NCBI GenBank assembly: GCA_029531795.1
Contig: JAPEIS010000015.1
Location: 1,736,001 to 1,800,000 of the forward strand
Direction: 5' to 3'
Length of the DNA: 64,000 nucleotides
Source: Sclerotinia nivalis
Lineage: Eukaryota > Ascomycota > Leotiomycetes > Helotiales > Sclerotiniaceae
Shown here: positions 12,389-24,953 of the stretch, piece after piece
Layout of the letters: the number at the start of each line of letters is the position of its first letter
How positions within the stretch are numbered: position 1 is the stretch's first letter
Position numbers and translations under genes: made by a program
Notes under the pieces: generated by a model
The model's database searches: none
What the model was told of the DNA's origin: nothing
What the model saw: only the letters and a program-made list of their open reading frames with translations

Positions 12389-13406
12389 GACTATGCGACG
12401 GTAGAAACAAGAAATAAGATCTGGAAGGTTGATGCTCGCAACAAGTGAGAATGTGAGATTACCAACCAATTCCACGTTATCTTTTGATAAGAATTAATCA
12501 CATGATCATCTCATTTCCACCCCTCTCCGTAGTATTCCCCAGTTTGACCCAATGAATTGTCACGAATACGCTAAGCCCCTTTAATGGATCACGGGAAATT
12601 TTCTGACTTAGCTATTTTTGGACTTCATTGACCTTTAAACCTTAAGTTTAAGGCCTCAATTAGCCAGCCAGTTCCCCTTGACTACTCCCTGCACGTCAGT
12701 TCTGCAAATTTCAAGTAATTGTATAGTGAGAGCAGTGCAGTGAAGTCTGTAAAGGTAAAGTTTAAATGCAACTTTATATTTACTCGTATATTAAGATTGA
12801 TTAATATAAAGGTAACTCGAGTATGAATAAATAATCTATGAATAAGGAGAATTCAAATTCTAATCATTCAATACCTAAGGTTACCATACATAGTTCTATC
12901 ATTTTATCTTTTTATGATTCACGACTTTACAAACTCCTTTTCTTTACATCTTTGAATATACCTACATACATACATACATACATACCTACATACCTACATA
13001 TCTACATACCTATATACCTACGTACCTACCCATCTATCTAGTAGTCATAGCCTGTTGGCCCATCAAATCAAAGTACCAACTGTATCATATCTATCCAACA
13101 ACTTTGGTGATAGCTTCACCCATCTCAAAATCCTGAAACCCCCCCCGGGATAAAACGAAATCAACGGCAACTTCGTTCGAAAGGCCCTTGCACTGCTAAA
13201 ATCCGCAATCCGTAATCCTTCTATTTCTATTTCCCTGCCAGCTTTTTTACCACCATTCACTTTCACGTCAAGTCTGTCATTCGTTGAACAATATCCCTTT
13301 TTACAATCAGAAATTCCTCTTCTTCGTTTTGTCTAACCTTTCGAGTACCAACGAATACATTAATCCCTATTATTGAAGTCACGAATCAACGATAGAGGAC
13401 ATAATA
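12389..13406. other. Divergent promoter region
   Basis: About 1 kb between the dipeptidase (minus) and the RhoGAP gene (plus), so it should hold both promoters. It contains a degenerate ACAT/ACCT tetranucleotide tract (about 12961-13030). No other gene seen. Confidence 0.6.
12961..13030. repeat. ACAT/ACCT tetranucleotide tract
   Basis: Degenerate tandem run of CTACATAC-type units, all in non-coding DNA upstream of the RhoGAP gene. Confidence 0.8.
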
Positions 13407-16300
13407 ATGGCGCCCAGTTTTACGGATTCCTTTTGGTCTGGGGACTATGCTGGAGGTAAGGGGCTTTCCTCTCTGCACGCTGTACACATCCTTTCCTGCA
13501 GTCATTTACTAATGCTATTCATCAAAACAGGTCTTGGTGTTCTCTTCGGTAAACTGCAGCAAGGAGTCGCCGAGAATCAACAAGTTCTTACCATTGCGCG
13601 AATGCGAGCGGAAGCCGAAGATGCTTATGGTATAAAATTAGGAGAAATTGGACCGGCAACGGATAAAATAACGGGAGGTTTCAGTAGAGATGATGGAGCC
13701 AGTGTTCGAAAGGTATTGAAGAGCTTCCTCTTGGGTCAATATGAGGGGTGGTTGACTGACAAATATAGGCATACGATGGAGTACGGACGGAGATGGTAGA
13801 AGCTTCAAAAAATCACCGCAAAATCGCACAAAGTATTCGAGATCTTGTTGTCGCCCCCTTTTCGCGTTGGTGTGATGCGCATGAGAATCGAGTTCAAAAT
13901 TCACAGGACGATCTTCAAGCGCGTATAAAACTTCACGACAAACAAGCAGAGCTGGTCAAGAAATTACGCAGTCATTACTTTAACAAGTGTCGATTAGTCG
14001 AAGATATTGAGGAAGAAAATAAACTGGCTTTCCAGGATCCGGAAAACAGTCCCAAGGCCAAGATCCCAGAGATCAAGGTCGGCAATAAGGATGATGAAGA
14101 GGATGATCAGTCTTTGGAGATTGGTGATGAGATCTACAGTTCGGAACAGATCAAGAAGATCTTGACACACCTTTTACAAACAATCAAGCTGGCCGACACA
14201 AAAGTTCCAATCTTGGGTACATATCAAAATACAACATCTGGCGCAGATATAGTGGAATATTTCCAAAAATATATGGGAGCAACGAGTATCAGCCATGCCG
14301 AACGCATTGGGCAAGATTTGGTCTCGCATGGCTTTTTACGATTGATTGGAAATGTTGGCAATATCTTCGCAAATAGTTCCAAGATGTTCTACCAATGGCG
14401 ACCCAAGGGTTTCCAGTTAACGGGAATTCCCGAAAAGAAGCCCAATGTTGGCCGGACTTTCTCTGTCGCCTCTAACTCCGATTTCGCAGATTCTCCTGTC
14501 GTTGGATCAGTTTCTGAATATTTGGCGGGCTGGAATCCCTTGAACAATCAACATCCCAACGAAACCCCGGGCGATCGTCTTCGTAGAGAAGCCGCGGAAG
14601 CAGATGAGAGGTACAAGCAAGGTGTTAAGAAATTAGATCATTTGCGATGTCAACTGGAGGAGGCCATCTTCGAGCATTTGAGATATTTGGAACGTTGTGA
14701 GCTTGATAGACTCAAGGCTATTAAGACCATTATTCTCGACTTCTCCGGAACGATTAGTAATGTCATTCCTAGTCTGCAATCCACTGTAGACAAGATGATG
14801 CTTTATCAAGAAACTGTACAACCACTTGGAGATTTGCGATATCTTCTCGAAAACTATCGCACTGGTGGTTTCGCGCCAAAGGTTATCGTCTATGAGAATT
14901 ACTACAACTCTGCGGACGAACAAACTTTCGGCGTTGATCTGGAGGCCCGGGCTCGAGGGGATAGAAAGAGGGTGCCAGTTATCATTACTACCATTCTCAC
15001 TTTCCTCGACAACAGATATCCTGATCTTGAAGGCGATGCAGCTAGGAGAAGTGTTTGGCTGGTTGATGTCCCCCTACATCAAACTCATCGAGTACGAGGT
15101 GTTCTCAATACCGGAAAAACATTCCCTATAGAAACTTTGGAGCCATATGAAATTCCTATCATTGCAAGCGTTCTTAAATTATATTTACTGGAATTACCAG
15201 GTAAATCCAACCTCCTTGGCCAATTCACGAAGAATTACCTCAACTAACTTCTTGTCATAGATTCTTTAGTGTCATCTCACGTTTATGAAATTATGAAAAC
15301 GATTTACTCAACCCCAGCATCTGAATCTACCGACTCAGCTCGAATCTCAGTCCTACAAAATACCCTCAGTCAACTCAGATTAGCCAACATTGCTACTCTG
15401 GATGCCCTCATGACACACTTCACTAGATTAATCGAACTCACTTCCGCTGATGAGGCCTATATCTCTGAACTCGCAACAATCCTTGCTCCATGCGTCCTTC
15501 GACCAAAGACTGAAACCTCAATGACTATGGAAGAGAAGTACTCATACCGTTTGATTCGCGATCTCTTTGCTCACAAAGACGCCATCTTTTCCGAACTTAA
15601 GCGAGCTTCATCGCTCAATTCTGCTTCAAATATTGACACCAGAAGACCAAGAGCTATTAGCACGGATGAAAGCAATCGACGAGCCAACATGGAAGCTAGA
15701 CAAAAGGCCATAATTGCAGCCGGTGGAGCTAGAAGTCGCGCTACTAGTCCTGCCCCAGGTCCACGTGGCCATCGCAGAGAAAGAAGTTCAGGACCACCTG
15801 CGGCCGAGACACGATTCCCAGTACAAACATCTCCTACAGCTACAACTGATTCCACTAGAAACTCTAGAGGCAGTACGAGACAGAGCCTTGAAGTCCCATC
15901 ATCAGCCGAAGCTAGTCCAGTCGTTGAACCCAAACCATCTCCTTTGTCATCATTGGCTAATGGAACTGAGGCTAGCGTTACAAGCGCCACATATATGCCT
16001 GGATCTGGATCTGGATCTGGATCTGTATCCGGATCCGGAGATGGAATGGATGAAGTCACGTTAGAAAAGAGAACTAGCCTTCCGACTGTTGAACAGAGAA
16101 ACAGTTTAGGGCGAGGCGGGCAAGTTTCGAGAAATAGCATAGGAAGAAAGCCTTATGGCAACGTTGCGAGGATGAGCAAGAATTTTGATATGGTGGCAGC
16201 GGGTAATAGAGATAGTGTAGGAAGCATTGGTGAGGTACCAGAACCAGCTGCGGAGCAAAAGGTCGGGGTTAGTTTGGAGGATAAACCTATGGACGATTAG
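13407..16300 (+). CDS. RGD2: F-BAR/DEP/RhoGAP protein (Rgd2-like)
   Basis: Exons 13407-13455, 13531-13712, 13769-15200 and 15261-16300 give 900 residues. Order of domains: F-BAR start (SFTDSFWSGDYAGGLGVLFG), F-BAR helices, a DEP domain inserted at about 210-290 (ILGTYQNTTSGADIVEYF), the rest of the F-BAR, then a RhoGAP domain at about 460-690 (RVPVIITTILTFL, PIIASVLKLYLLELP). This order matches yeast Rgd2, a GAP for Cdc42/Rho5 acting at membranes in polarised growth. The loop that normally holds the catalytic arginine finger (consensus G-I-F/Y-R-V-S-G) reads RRSVWLVDVP, apparently without it. The C-terminal ~200 residues are Ser/Pro/Arg-rich and disordered, with a Gly-Ser run. Architecture is firm; GAP activity is doubtful. 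Confidence 0.88.
16001..16036 (+). repeat. GGATCT coding repeat
   Basis: Six 6-bp units (four perfect GGATCT, then GTATCC and GGATCC) inside the RhoGAP CDS, coding a Gly-Ser linker. Confidence 0.85.
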
Positions 16301-17685
16301 AGTCGATATGGTATTTGACGGGATTGAAGGGTTCACACGAGACGGTAGGGTGGATGGATGGATGGATGGACGAGCACAAACATGAATGTTATATGAAAAG
16401 TAAATCATGTACGATAATATGGTACGATATTTGCGACTGGCTTTATTCTTTGCCTACAGAGCGAGAAGCGGGATGGTCATTTTGATACCCTTCCCTTGAC
16501 AGTTTCTTTTTTTTGAGTTTGAGTTTTTTGCTTTTTCGATGTTCCCCGGGAGATGAATACCAAAATTGTTCATAGAGGTGTATAGTTTTTGCGTTATGCT
16601 TGTGATTGTGATTGTGACATTTTCGAGAGTTGTCTTCATTGATCTATCTAGTAGATACAGGGTTTATTCAAAGTTTTCTAGACACTTTTTGGGCGGGGGA
16701 AGGGGAAGGGAGGAAATTCTTTTCAATAATAGATGATTCGAGAGATTTAAATGATTTGAGGAAAAATTTGATCCATGTAAAAACTCGAACAATTCAAAAT
16801 TTCATAGTCTCAATCCAATATCTTCAGATATCAAAATCTTGGTATCTCAATATATAAAAAAAGAAATTTATTTATAGGGATCTCGAAGTGGATGGATTGC
16901 TATATGTATACTAGAGAATTAGAGAATTAGACAAGATAGATGTACTAGGTAGAACTGCCGCCAACCATCTCAAGGTCAGTCTGTGAGAATGAGATCATCT
17001 ACCAGCACCCTCGTCCCAATAATCAGACAGCATAATTCCACGCGATCCCGTACTATAGCACATATTTAAGTTGGTTGTATTTTGAAGCAAAATACGTAGT
17101 TCTTTATTGCGGAGTGAGACCGCGGTATAGTAGAGCTAATTGGTGAGCGAAAGATTGTAAATTAGATTGTAGACGTAGATATAGGAAAATTGACTTCGGC
17201 TTTGTGCAGTTGAACTGTTTTGATACTCCTATGTCATGTATTCTCTAGCCGTAGCGGGAGCTATGCGATGGAGCTGATTTCTGTTGTTCTGATGTGCGTA
17301 GGTGGGTATTGTTGCATATTGGGCAATTCTTAGATTGGCGCAAGATTATTTGATGCTGTCAAATCTGGGAGCTTGAAGTTACTCCTATATCGGTATCTGC
17401 AGGTTCTATTGACCAAATTGGCTTCATTATGGGGATCTAGGATTATCTCATTTAGTTACTGTTAAAGTTAGAGGTTTGGAATTGTAGTTTGCTGAGTTCA
17501 CTGTTTTATTTAGATATAGAGTGGATGGAATGGAGTAACTCTTCTTCAATGCCTCAGCTGGGACGTGATCTCCTTAGAACAACTATACAGGACGGAGAAA
17601 CACCACATTCTATTCTACAGTCTTCCCCCCAAGAGTCGACGATTTAGCCATAACAACCCTCGTATTGAATATCTTTCTCCTCAAC
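16301..17685. other. Intergenic spacer
   Basis: 3' flank of the RhoGAP gene. A GGAT tetranucleotide run sits at about 16351-16370. Nothing coding recognised. Confidence 0.5.
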
Positions 17686-18536
17686 ATGTTCACCCTCGAA
17701 GAATTCAAAGGCTGGGCCTTCGACAAAAAATACTTCACCCGTCTGGCTATTTTCCACGGAGATCTGGATAAAATGAGAAATATATATTTCGAGAAGTATC
17801 CGGAAATTATCGTGAAGTTGCGCGTTGAATATTAATGGTGATGCGATTTTGTGAGTTTCGTTATTGTTGGGACCTGTTTTGTGTTTTGTTTGAGGGGATT
17901 AAGTGCTGGTGTTTGGGGTAGTTGACATGGAGCCGCTTGAGTTTGAGAAGGTGTACTGGCTAGGAATATATGCTGTCTCGATGGGGGCGGAAATGAAGAG
18001 GTTGAAGGTTGCTGTTGAGATGCAGGGACTGCGGGTCAAATGAGCACCTCTTGCAAAGCAAACTCCTTCAGCAATAAAAATACCTCCGGCGAAACAAAGT
18101 GGTTCCGCAAAAGCAAGTTCCCGCTCCAAGACAACCCCTTCCACCCATGGCCAAACCAGGTCCTCAATCAAAGTCACCACCACCACCATACGCATACGAA
18201 CTAGAAGCCTCTCCCGTCCTCCAGCCTGCCCTAAATCTTCCCGTCATTCCATAAATGCCTCCAATTCACTCCTTTCAATTTGTTCTCTAAATTACCACTA
18301 TTATATATTTCAACCTCCCCCGTAAACATACATCTCAATAACATCACTCAGCTAACTCAATCACAATACATTAGATCAACCACACAAAACTCGACGCGGA
18401 ACTCTGGGAATATAAATAAGCGAGTATTAAGACGAGGGGGGATTTGGCTTATGCGTTGTATAAGAGGGGTAGGATGTCGGAGGAAGAGTATACGCGGTTT
18501 TGTGCGGAGTTGAGGGAGGGTGTGACTTCTAAGTAG
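17686..18536 (+). pseudogene. Decayed gene of unknown family
   Basis: Four stretches look coding but are broken by stops and frame changes. 17686-17835: ATG start, 49 codons beginning MFTLEEFKGWAFDKKY. 17924-18040: contains MEPLEFEKVYWLGIYAVSMG, ended by TGA at 18041, after which the same frame continues as a Pro/Lys-rich stretch (APLAKQTPSA). About 18090-18254: PQKQVPAPRQPLPPMAK through PPPPYAYELEASP in a third frame. 18372-18536: KLDAELWEYK, TAA at 18417, then ASIKTRGDLAYALYKRGRMS to a final TAG. Both internal stops are one C-to-T step from sense codons (CGA, CAA). I do not recognise the protein. A multi-exon gene that I failed to parse is the alternative. Confidence 0.4.
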
Positions 18537-19851
18537 GGGATTTTTGTGGGGGTTTTGAAATTTTGGATAGTGGATGTGGGTTTTAGATAGAAGTGATGAA
18601 GGGAGTGTGGTGGAGATTTTGAGGTTTTGGGTAATGGGGTGTATAGTTTATCTTGAGATGTCGAGATGGGGTGCTTTTGGCGTCACAGGTTGTGCTGGAA
18701 CTTCGAGGATGAAGCAGTGCTTTATTTTAGATAGTCAAGAAAGATATCTTACATACAAATACGAATTTCTATTTATTCTATACTTGAAGTGTATCAATAC
18801 GTTGATGCAGGGTTCGGTAGTCCCAACTGCAGCTCGGCAATGAAAGGGGGCCGATTCTCGAATTCATCCACCCAAGAGGCCAAAAGCACTCTAAACACTC
18901 ACTCGACTCAGACTACTGGGCCTACCTGGAGTATCAAATCGTACACAGAGACTTATTATAGAGATTTTCAAATTTTCACAAATCTTTAAAAATCCAGAGC
19001 TTCCCGAACGCCGAAGGCTCTTCAAATATCGAAACCTATCCAAATATTTAACACTTTTCAAATAGTAACCTTATGACTCCTAACATCGGATACAGTATAC
19101 TGATGCAAACAATCAAATGCCCTGCTTCAATCACTATTCCCATTCCCCAAAATCTACTTCAAGCTCTATTCTCACTTAATTCAAAAAGTATAATCAACAC
19201 AGAACAAAAACCAATGTTATCTACATTTTCTCTCCAAGATAACAAGTCTCAACAAAACAAAAGAGTTTATTAAACCCCATGCAGCGATTCACGCAGAAAT
19301 TTAAAATATCGACAGTAAGATTTGGCATTGAGGAATCAAAAGGAAGGGGTGAAATGAGTAGCTTGAGATTAATTGATTGATTGAATATATAGAAAATGAT
19401 GTATATTGTATATGGAAGGGAACGCTATCTGCGACAAGAAATTATTCTACTAGATTAGATGATGTAAATAGATGCGCTGCATATATTATATTTTGTGCGG
19501 AGGATTTGTTATTCAGCGTGGGAAATCAAGATGATGGGATATCGATCATTTGAATATGTGAAGGAGGATGGGATATTGCGATTTATATTTCAGTTCAAGG
19601 AAAAATAATTTTGCTGGATGAATATGGGATCATGTGGATGCGTATTATGGAGTATAGGATAGTGACTAGAGTGTGAAGTTTTAAGGAATATTCATGGGAG
19701 TCTACATGGAGCTTTGCGGCCTCTGTCGGCTAGTGGATGGGAAGTATATTAACAACGATTTAGAACGCCAAGGAATGGTGCGATGTATAACGAACAATGC
19801 GCAACGATAACTTGTCGAAATAATCAGCCAGATACTATGAATCTATCGAAA
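18537..19851. other. Intergenic spacer
   Basis: AT-rich spacer between the decayed gene and UTP13 (3' side). The first ~130 nt are G/T-rich on the plus strand. No gene or clear repeat recognised. Confidence 0.55.
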
Positions 19852-22693
19852 TTACACCATAATGGTATCTCCACCAATATCCAACGTTCCAGCTCCAGCT
19901 CCATCATTTTCAATAAACCCTAAACCATCCATTTCCCGTAAAGTATATTCTATAAGATAACTCTCATCAACCAATTCTTCCATTCTCTTATAATGTCTTT
20001 CTGAATACACCCTCAGAGCATCTAGCACTTCCTTCAAACTTCTCTGCCCTTGAGCTCCCTTAACTTTTAGATTCGATAATCTCGAAGCGGGGTAACTTTT
20101 CACAAGAACGGATAATATTCTTTGTGCTACAGATGCAGTTCTGGCGTTGGTATTCCAATCTCGTATTCTAAGAAGAAGACTGAAGATTTGAGCATCGGAT
20201 AGTGAGGCAAGGACAGTATCAACGGCTTTGAGACCAGATATACTTCCTTCTTCTTGAGCGCCAGTGACAACAGTTGTGAAAAGGGAGAGTAACCGTGCAG
20301 GATGATTAAGTGCAAGTGCAAGAACAATAGCTTCTCTATAGCTTCCAGCATGTATGAAATTTTGCAATTCTTGCTCCTGCTCCACAAATTGAGTATTGGC
20401 TGCCTCCCTTGCGGCTATCGTCGCCGATGTCGTATCCTTCCAGAATGTGACCGTTGAGTCCCCGCTTCCTGATACTATCATGTTGGTTTTAGGATGGACA
20501 GCGAGGGCCCAGACTCGATCTTCGTGATTGTCTAATGTGCATTCAGATTCTCCATTTGTCGCACTCCAGACCTTAACGAGCCCATCACCACCCGATGTGG
20601 CTATTTGCACGTGTTTTCTGTTTCTATCTTCAGGGGCAGGTAGTCTCAGCCATGCCACTTTGAGGACAGAGTTGGTATGCCCTTCGAATGTTCGCAGGCA
20701 ACTGTAGTCTGAAAGGTTCCATATCTTAACTGTCTTATCTCCACTTCCAGTGAGGATCAATCCTTTTCCTGAAGCGGGGCCGGAATCTCCTACAAGAGTT
20801 GGGGTATCTTTCGGCGCGAACTTCACAGACCAAACACCACGACGGTGACCACGTAATACACCTTGAACTTCTAATTCATCGGCAGACCAAATTTTAACGG
20901 TTCGATCTTGAGATGCTGATGCGAATAATTGAGAGCTGTGGTTGATGTCCAATGCATTGATATCTTTGTCGTGAGCTTTGCGTGTGTATGAAGCTCTTGG
21001 TGCTTTTCCAGCCACTGTCTGAGCTTGAATATCCCAGCGCTTAATAGTTTGGTCTTGAGAACCGGTCAACAAAAAGCTGGGAGGATGATCCAAGGGAGAC
21101 TTGTAGGCGGCGGAAGATTCTGGCGGTGGCATATGAGGAAGTGCAATAGCACCAAGAGATTCTGCATGTCCGGTAAAAGTTGTATGGCAGGTATATGAGG
21201 AGTTTTCGGGATCAATTCGCCAAAGTCGAGCAGTATTATCTTTAGCTCCAGTGGCAATCCAGTGACCTGACCAGTCAATATCTAAACAGATGATGATATC
21301 TTCATGTCCCTTTAGTTGGGCAACGTCGGCACCGAAATATTTTGTATACTCTGTAGAGTCGGTTGGAGAACCCTGATTTAGGGAAACAATCCGTAATTCC
21401 TCAGAATTGGTAGCTAAAGCAAGAAGGGATTGGTCAGGTAAAAGAAATCCTAAATCAATGATCTCGTCATGAGTACCTGAAATTCGTCGAATTTGAGGTA
21501 GGGCCGAGATGGTGACGGTTGAATCAGCGGTTTCCACGGGAGTTGTTGAGTGAAGGATTAAAGTATGATCCGCTTGAATTGATAAAATGAAAGGAAGACC
21601 GGGGAACGAGAGCGCGTCTACTATAGCATCTGCCTCCGCACCACTCTCCTGCGGTTGTGTGACTTCTCTGCCATTCTCCGTTTGCCAAAGCCTGATGCTT
21701 CCATTCGATCCTCCTGTATATGTGAACTTTCCAGCACTGATAAAACCTGCAGCTTCCACTTCTTCAAGCACGGGTATAACTTTTCTAATCTTCCACGTCT
21801 TCGCATCCCACCACATTATTGTCTTATCTCGACTTCCAGTCAGTAGCGCATTTTCTTCTGGTGAATAGTCTAAAGCTCGAACATCCGATACATGTGAATC
21901 TAAAACTGAAGCACAATTTCTCTTGTAAAGATCCCAAATACGGACTTTTCCATCTTGACTACCAGATGCGAGACGGAACCCTCTCGCGGTCTCGTTCTCG
22001 TTGCTTTCATCATCCGCTTGACTCTTTCGATGTTCCTTCTTTCGATTTCGTGCTGAAATGCCTAATTCTTCGACCCTACCACTCGCGACCAATTCGAAAA
22101 AATGTAAGGCGGAGATGAGTACATTAGGACCTCGAAATGTATGTGTGACATAACCCCCAGCAATATCCCAGACTTTCACCACTCCATCTGCTGCTCCAGT
22201 TGCCAGTAGTGTGCTCGTCTGATCCACAGCTAAAACCACCACTGGTGTAGCATGCGGCTTCAGAGTTCGAAGAAGTTCGTAGGTGAGAGTAAGGTCAGAT
22301 GCAAGTGATGGTCGTAGGGAGTAAATTCGCATGGATAGCGATCTCGAACATATGATGAGATGAGAAGCAGATGGGGTAACTGCAGGTTTGTTAATAATCT
22401 TTAACAAGAAGAATCAATGCACTATGACTTACGACTTAATGTCGAGATGACCTCTCCATCCTTCACGCTCGAGTTAGCAATTGGAAAGGGTTATTGTAAG
22501 GAGGAAAGCAACTCACTCCTTCTATCCGGGCTAATTCTCTCCCTGTATTTAAATCCGTCAATAATGCATCCTCCCCAAGAGTTGTAGCAAGTATGCGCCC
22601 CGTTTGATCAAGCGCAACACTTCCTCCAGTATAAATTGGCTGTATAGTATGCTCAGGTTCAAATGTCGTTTTGTAAGGGGCTTTGGTAGCCAT
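19852..22693 (-). CDS. UTP13: U3 snoRNP WD40 protein Utp13
   Basis: Component of the UTP-B subcomplex of the small-subunit processome, acting in the nucleolus on early 18S rRNA processing. Exons 22693-22517, 22460-22433 (28 nt) and 22379-19852 give 910 residues; the introns are 56 and 53 nt and splice through DGEVISTLSLTPSASHLIIC. About a dozen WD40 repeats are visible, e.g. LATGAADGVVKVWDIAGGY, LASGSQDGKVRIWDLYKR, FASASQDRTVKIWSADEL, LTGSGDKTVKIWNLSDYS, followed by the helical Utp13 C-terminal domain (from about QEQELQNFIHAGSYREAI). An in-frame extension upstream lacks a better ATG, so MATKAPYKTTFEP is taken as the start. It diverges from the next gene across 383 bp. Confidence 0.94.
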
Positions 22694-23076
22694 AATGAAC
22701 CAAATTGATAGTCTGGTGAATTCGTTTTCTCGATACAATGTCTAGATATCCCGGAATTGAAGCTGATGATGTTGATATCCTCTACCCTCAATATTTTCTC
22801 TGCAATCAAAAATATTTTGATGTTGACAGGGGTGAACGATAAGCTTAATCTTAGCGTATATTATCACGTGCCTACGTGTATTCACAGTCATTCTTCCTTT
22901 GTTTGAAGAGAAGAGTAGAGTTTGAAGTACATAGTAGCTACCTACTGGTAATTCTCTTCATCAAAATTATTTGATCGCCGTTATATGTTACGGATTATTG
23001 CGATTTGCAATTCTCATGGAAGGCAAACCATGCGTTGGCGCAATAGTTCTAATCACTACATAAATAACCAGCAATC
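22694..23076. promoter_or_regulatory. Divergent promoter, UTP13 / membrane protein
   Basis: 383-bp region between two start codons facing away from each other. No specific factor site recognised. Confidence 0.45.
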
Positions 23077-24953
23077 ATGGGAAGGCTTGAATCATTGACA
23101 GCTTGGGCATTGGTACGTTTTCCCTTTTTCTTGCTAACCCGCCGGCGAAGGGTTTCCTTATCTTGTAAATTTATTGCGCCAGTTGTCCTGTCTCATTACC
23201 TCTCACTCAATTAGTATTTTCACAGTGTTTTTCACAGTTGAAACACTCATGGAAACTCCAAATTTGACAAAATAACTTTCCGCCAAAACGATATACCCAC
23301 AAAAGCTTTATACTCACAAATCCTAGGGTCGAACGCCGTATGAAGATCAAGTAATCTGGCCCACCCCACCAGATATTTTTGAGAATTCTGGCTATATACA
23401 GATATACGATGAACATGGCCATCCAAGGAATCCAGAGACAAAACGGAGAGAACGTGAGAATATTCGTGCAGCTAATGAAGTAATGCAAGTCACGGGTATT
23501 GTTGAAGATTTGACTGCTGTGAGGGCAGCTGCGAAGCTACACAACACTCAAAAGATTGAAGAGACAATCAGAGGTCTAAGAATATTAGAAGCTGGCCGTG
23601 CCACGCTCCATGCTGGTGTTTGGGGTGTTATTGCGTTTAGGCGAAGGGTTTTGGTGCGTTGATTTACCAACTCGATGCAGTGCTATACTTACAAGTTGAA
23701 GCTCTACAGATCATATTCCGATATTGGAATCCTAGCGCTGATCCAGCGTGAGAGAGCTGGAAGATCTGTCACGAACTTATGCTTCTCTGGACTTCATACT
23801 GTCATAGCATATCATATATCAGACTGGGTGGGTTGCTTCTTGGAAGTTGTCCTAGATCAAATGTTTGATGAAAATGAGAGGAAACTTACCCCGCAAGAAG
23901 TATGGATCAAGTACGTAGCGGATAAACTGTGAGTATTTACATGTCCAAAAAGATTTCTGCGGCAACTGATAATTTCGCAGCCTTTACATAGGCTTTCGTT
24001 ACATTACATTGCACTTACGAATGTTTGCCATGTTTTACCAGTTTGGCTTGGTCAAATCTAACCAAATCTTACCTCCATTAATGTCATTAATTCCATTCTC
24101 GAAGACATCAATACTTCACGCGCAGCCTCCACCTTCTGCAAACATCATTTCGATTCTCTCATGGTCATTGGCCTTGGTTCGTTCTACAACTCCAATTGTG
24201 GCTGTTTTATTCCATGGAAAAATCAAGTATATTGTGTCGCGCCTCATGTATCGACCCATATATAAATCTCTACCGCGACCGACAGGAGAGAGTATGTTTG
24301 CTGGACTTGGGGTAGAAGCTCCTATCTTGGAATTTGACACTCCGGATGACGCCGAATTGAATGGTCCAGTTCGCGGTGGAGAAGAAGATACTCTACGAGC
24401 CCTTGAAGGATTACCTCCTTTAGAAAGAACAGAGCCTCGATCTCGGCGCCATACTAATGCCTCGATGAGTGTTGATGAGGATGAGGATGCGCGGCCAACA
24501 CTAATCAGCTTTGATGTCGATTCTACATCTACACCAGCCGAACCAACTTTTGGTCTTGGGACATGGTCGGCAGAGTTACGGAGTGCAAACGATCCTGGCC
24601 AATCGAAAGACATCAAATATCGCAAAACCGGACTTACCATGCTTCCAACCATACTTGCCGCAGAAGGATTTAGAGAATTGGCCGCTTCTATTCTTATAAC
24701 GCCACTTGAAGCCTTGATGATACGGTTCATTGGTAGAGCATACGGGAACAGAGTTGGTATCAATTTGGCGGATTTCTATAAAATAAGTTTCCAAATGCCT
24801 AGCTTGAAGCATCTGGTCGCTTCGTGGGCTTTTCAGTTTATAGCAACAGGACTTGTCTGGGGTGGATTTACCTTCGTCATTGAGTACATCGCAGACAGGA
24901 AGAAGAAGATAGCGCAGGGTAAACTAGCTCCCCTCGAAAGCGACTCTGACTGA
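23077..24953 (+). CDS. Conserved-looking membrane protein of unknown function
   Basis: Exons 23077-23112, 23327-23653, 23702-23928 and 23981-24953 give 520 residues; introns are 214, 48 and 52 nt, and all junctions keep frame (MGRLESLTAWAL to GRTPYEDQVIW, FRRRVL to LYRSYSDIG, VADKL to LYIGFRY). Several hydrophobic segments are visible, including HTVIAYHISDWVGCFLEVVL, IISILSWSLALVRSTTPIVA, and the C-terminal WAFQFIATGLVWGGFTFVIE. Between them lies an acidic, Thr/Ser-rich loop of ~120 residues (VDEDEDARPTLISFD). The C-terminus is short and charged. I recall similar uncharacterised proteins in filamentous ascomycetes but no assigned role. The long first intron could hide a further small exon. 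Divergent from UTP13. Confidence 0.75.

Noticed and set aside
12389..12475. Upstream start extending the dipeptidase by 29 residues
   Set aside because: The extension lacks a signal peptide or conserved look; the downstream ATG gives a typical acidic tail before the membrane anchor.
15571..16140. 189-codon minus-strand ORF
   Set aside because: Antisense shadow of the RhoGAP C-terminus, composition set by the opposite frame.
24116..24763. 215-codon minus-strand ORF
   Set aside because: Antisense to the well-supported fourth exon of the membrane protein; no start context or domain.
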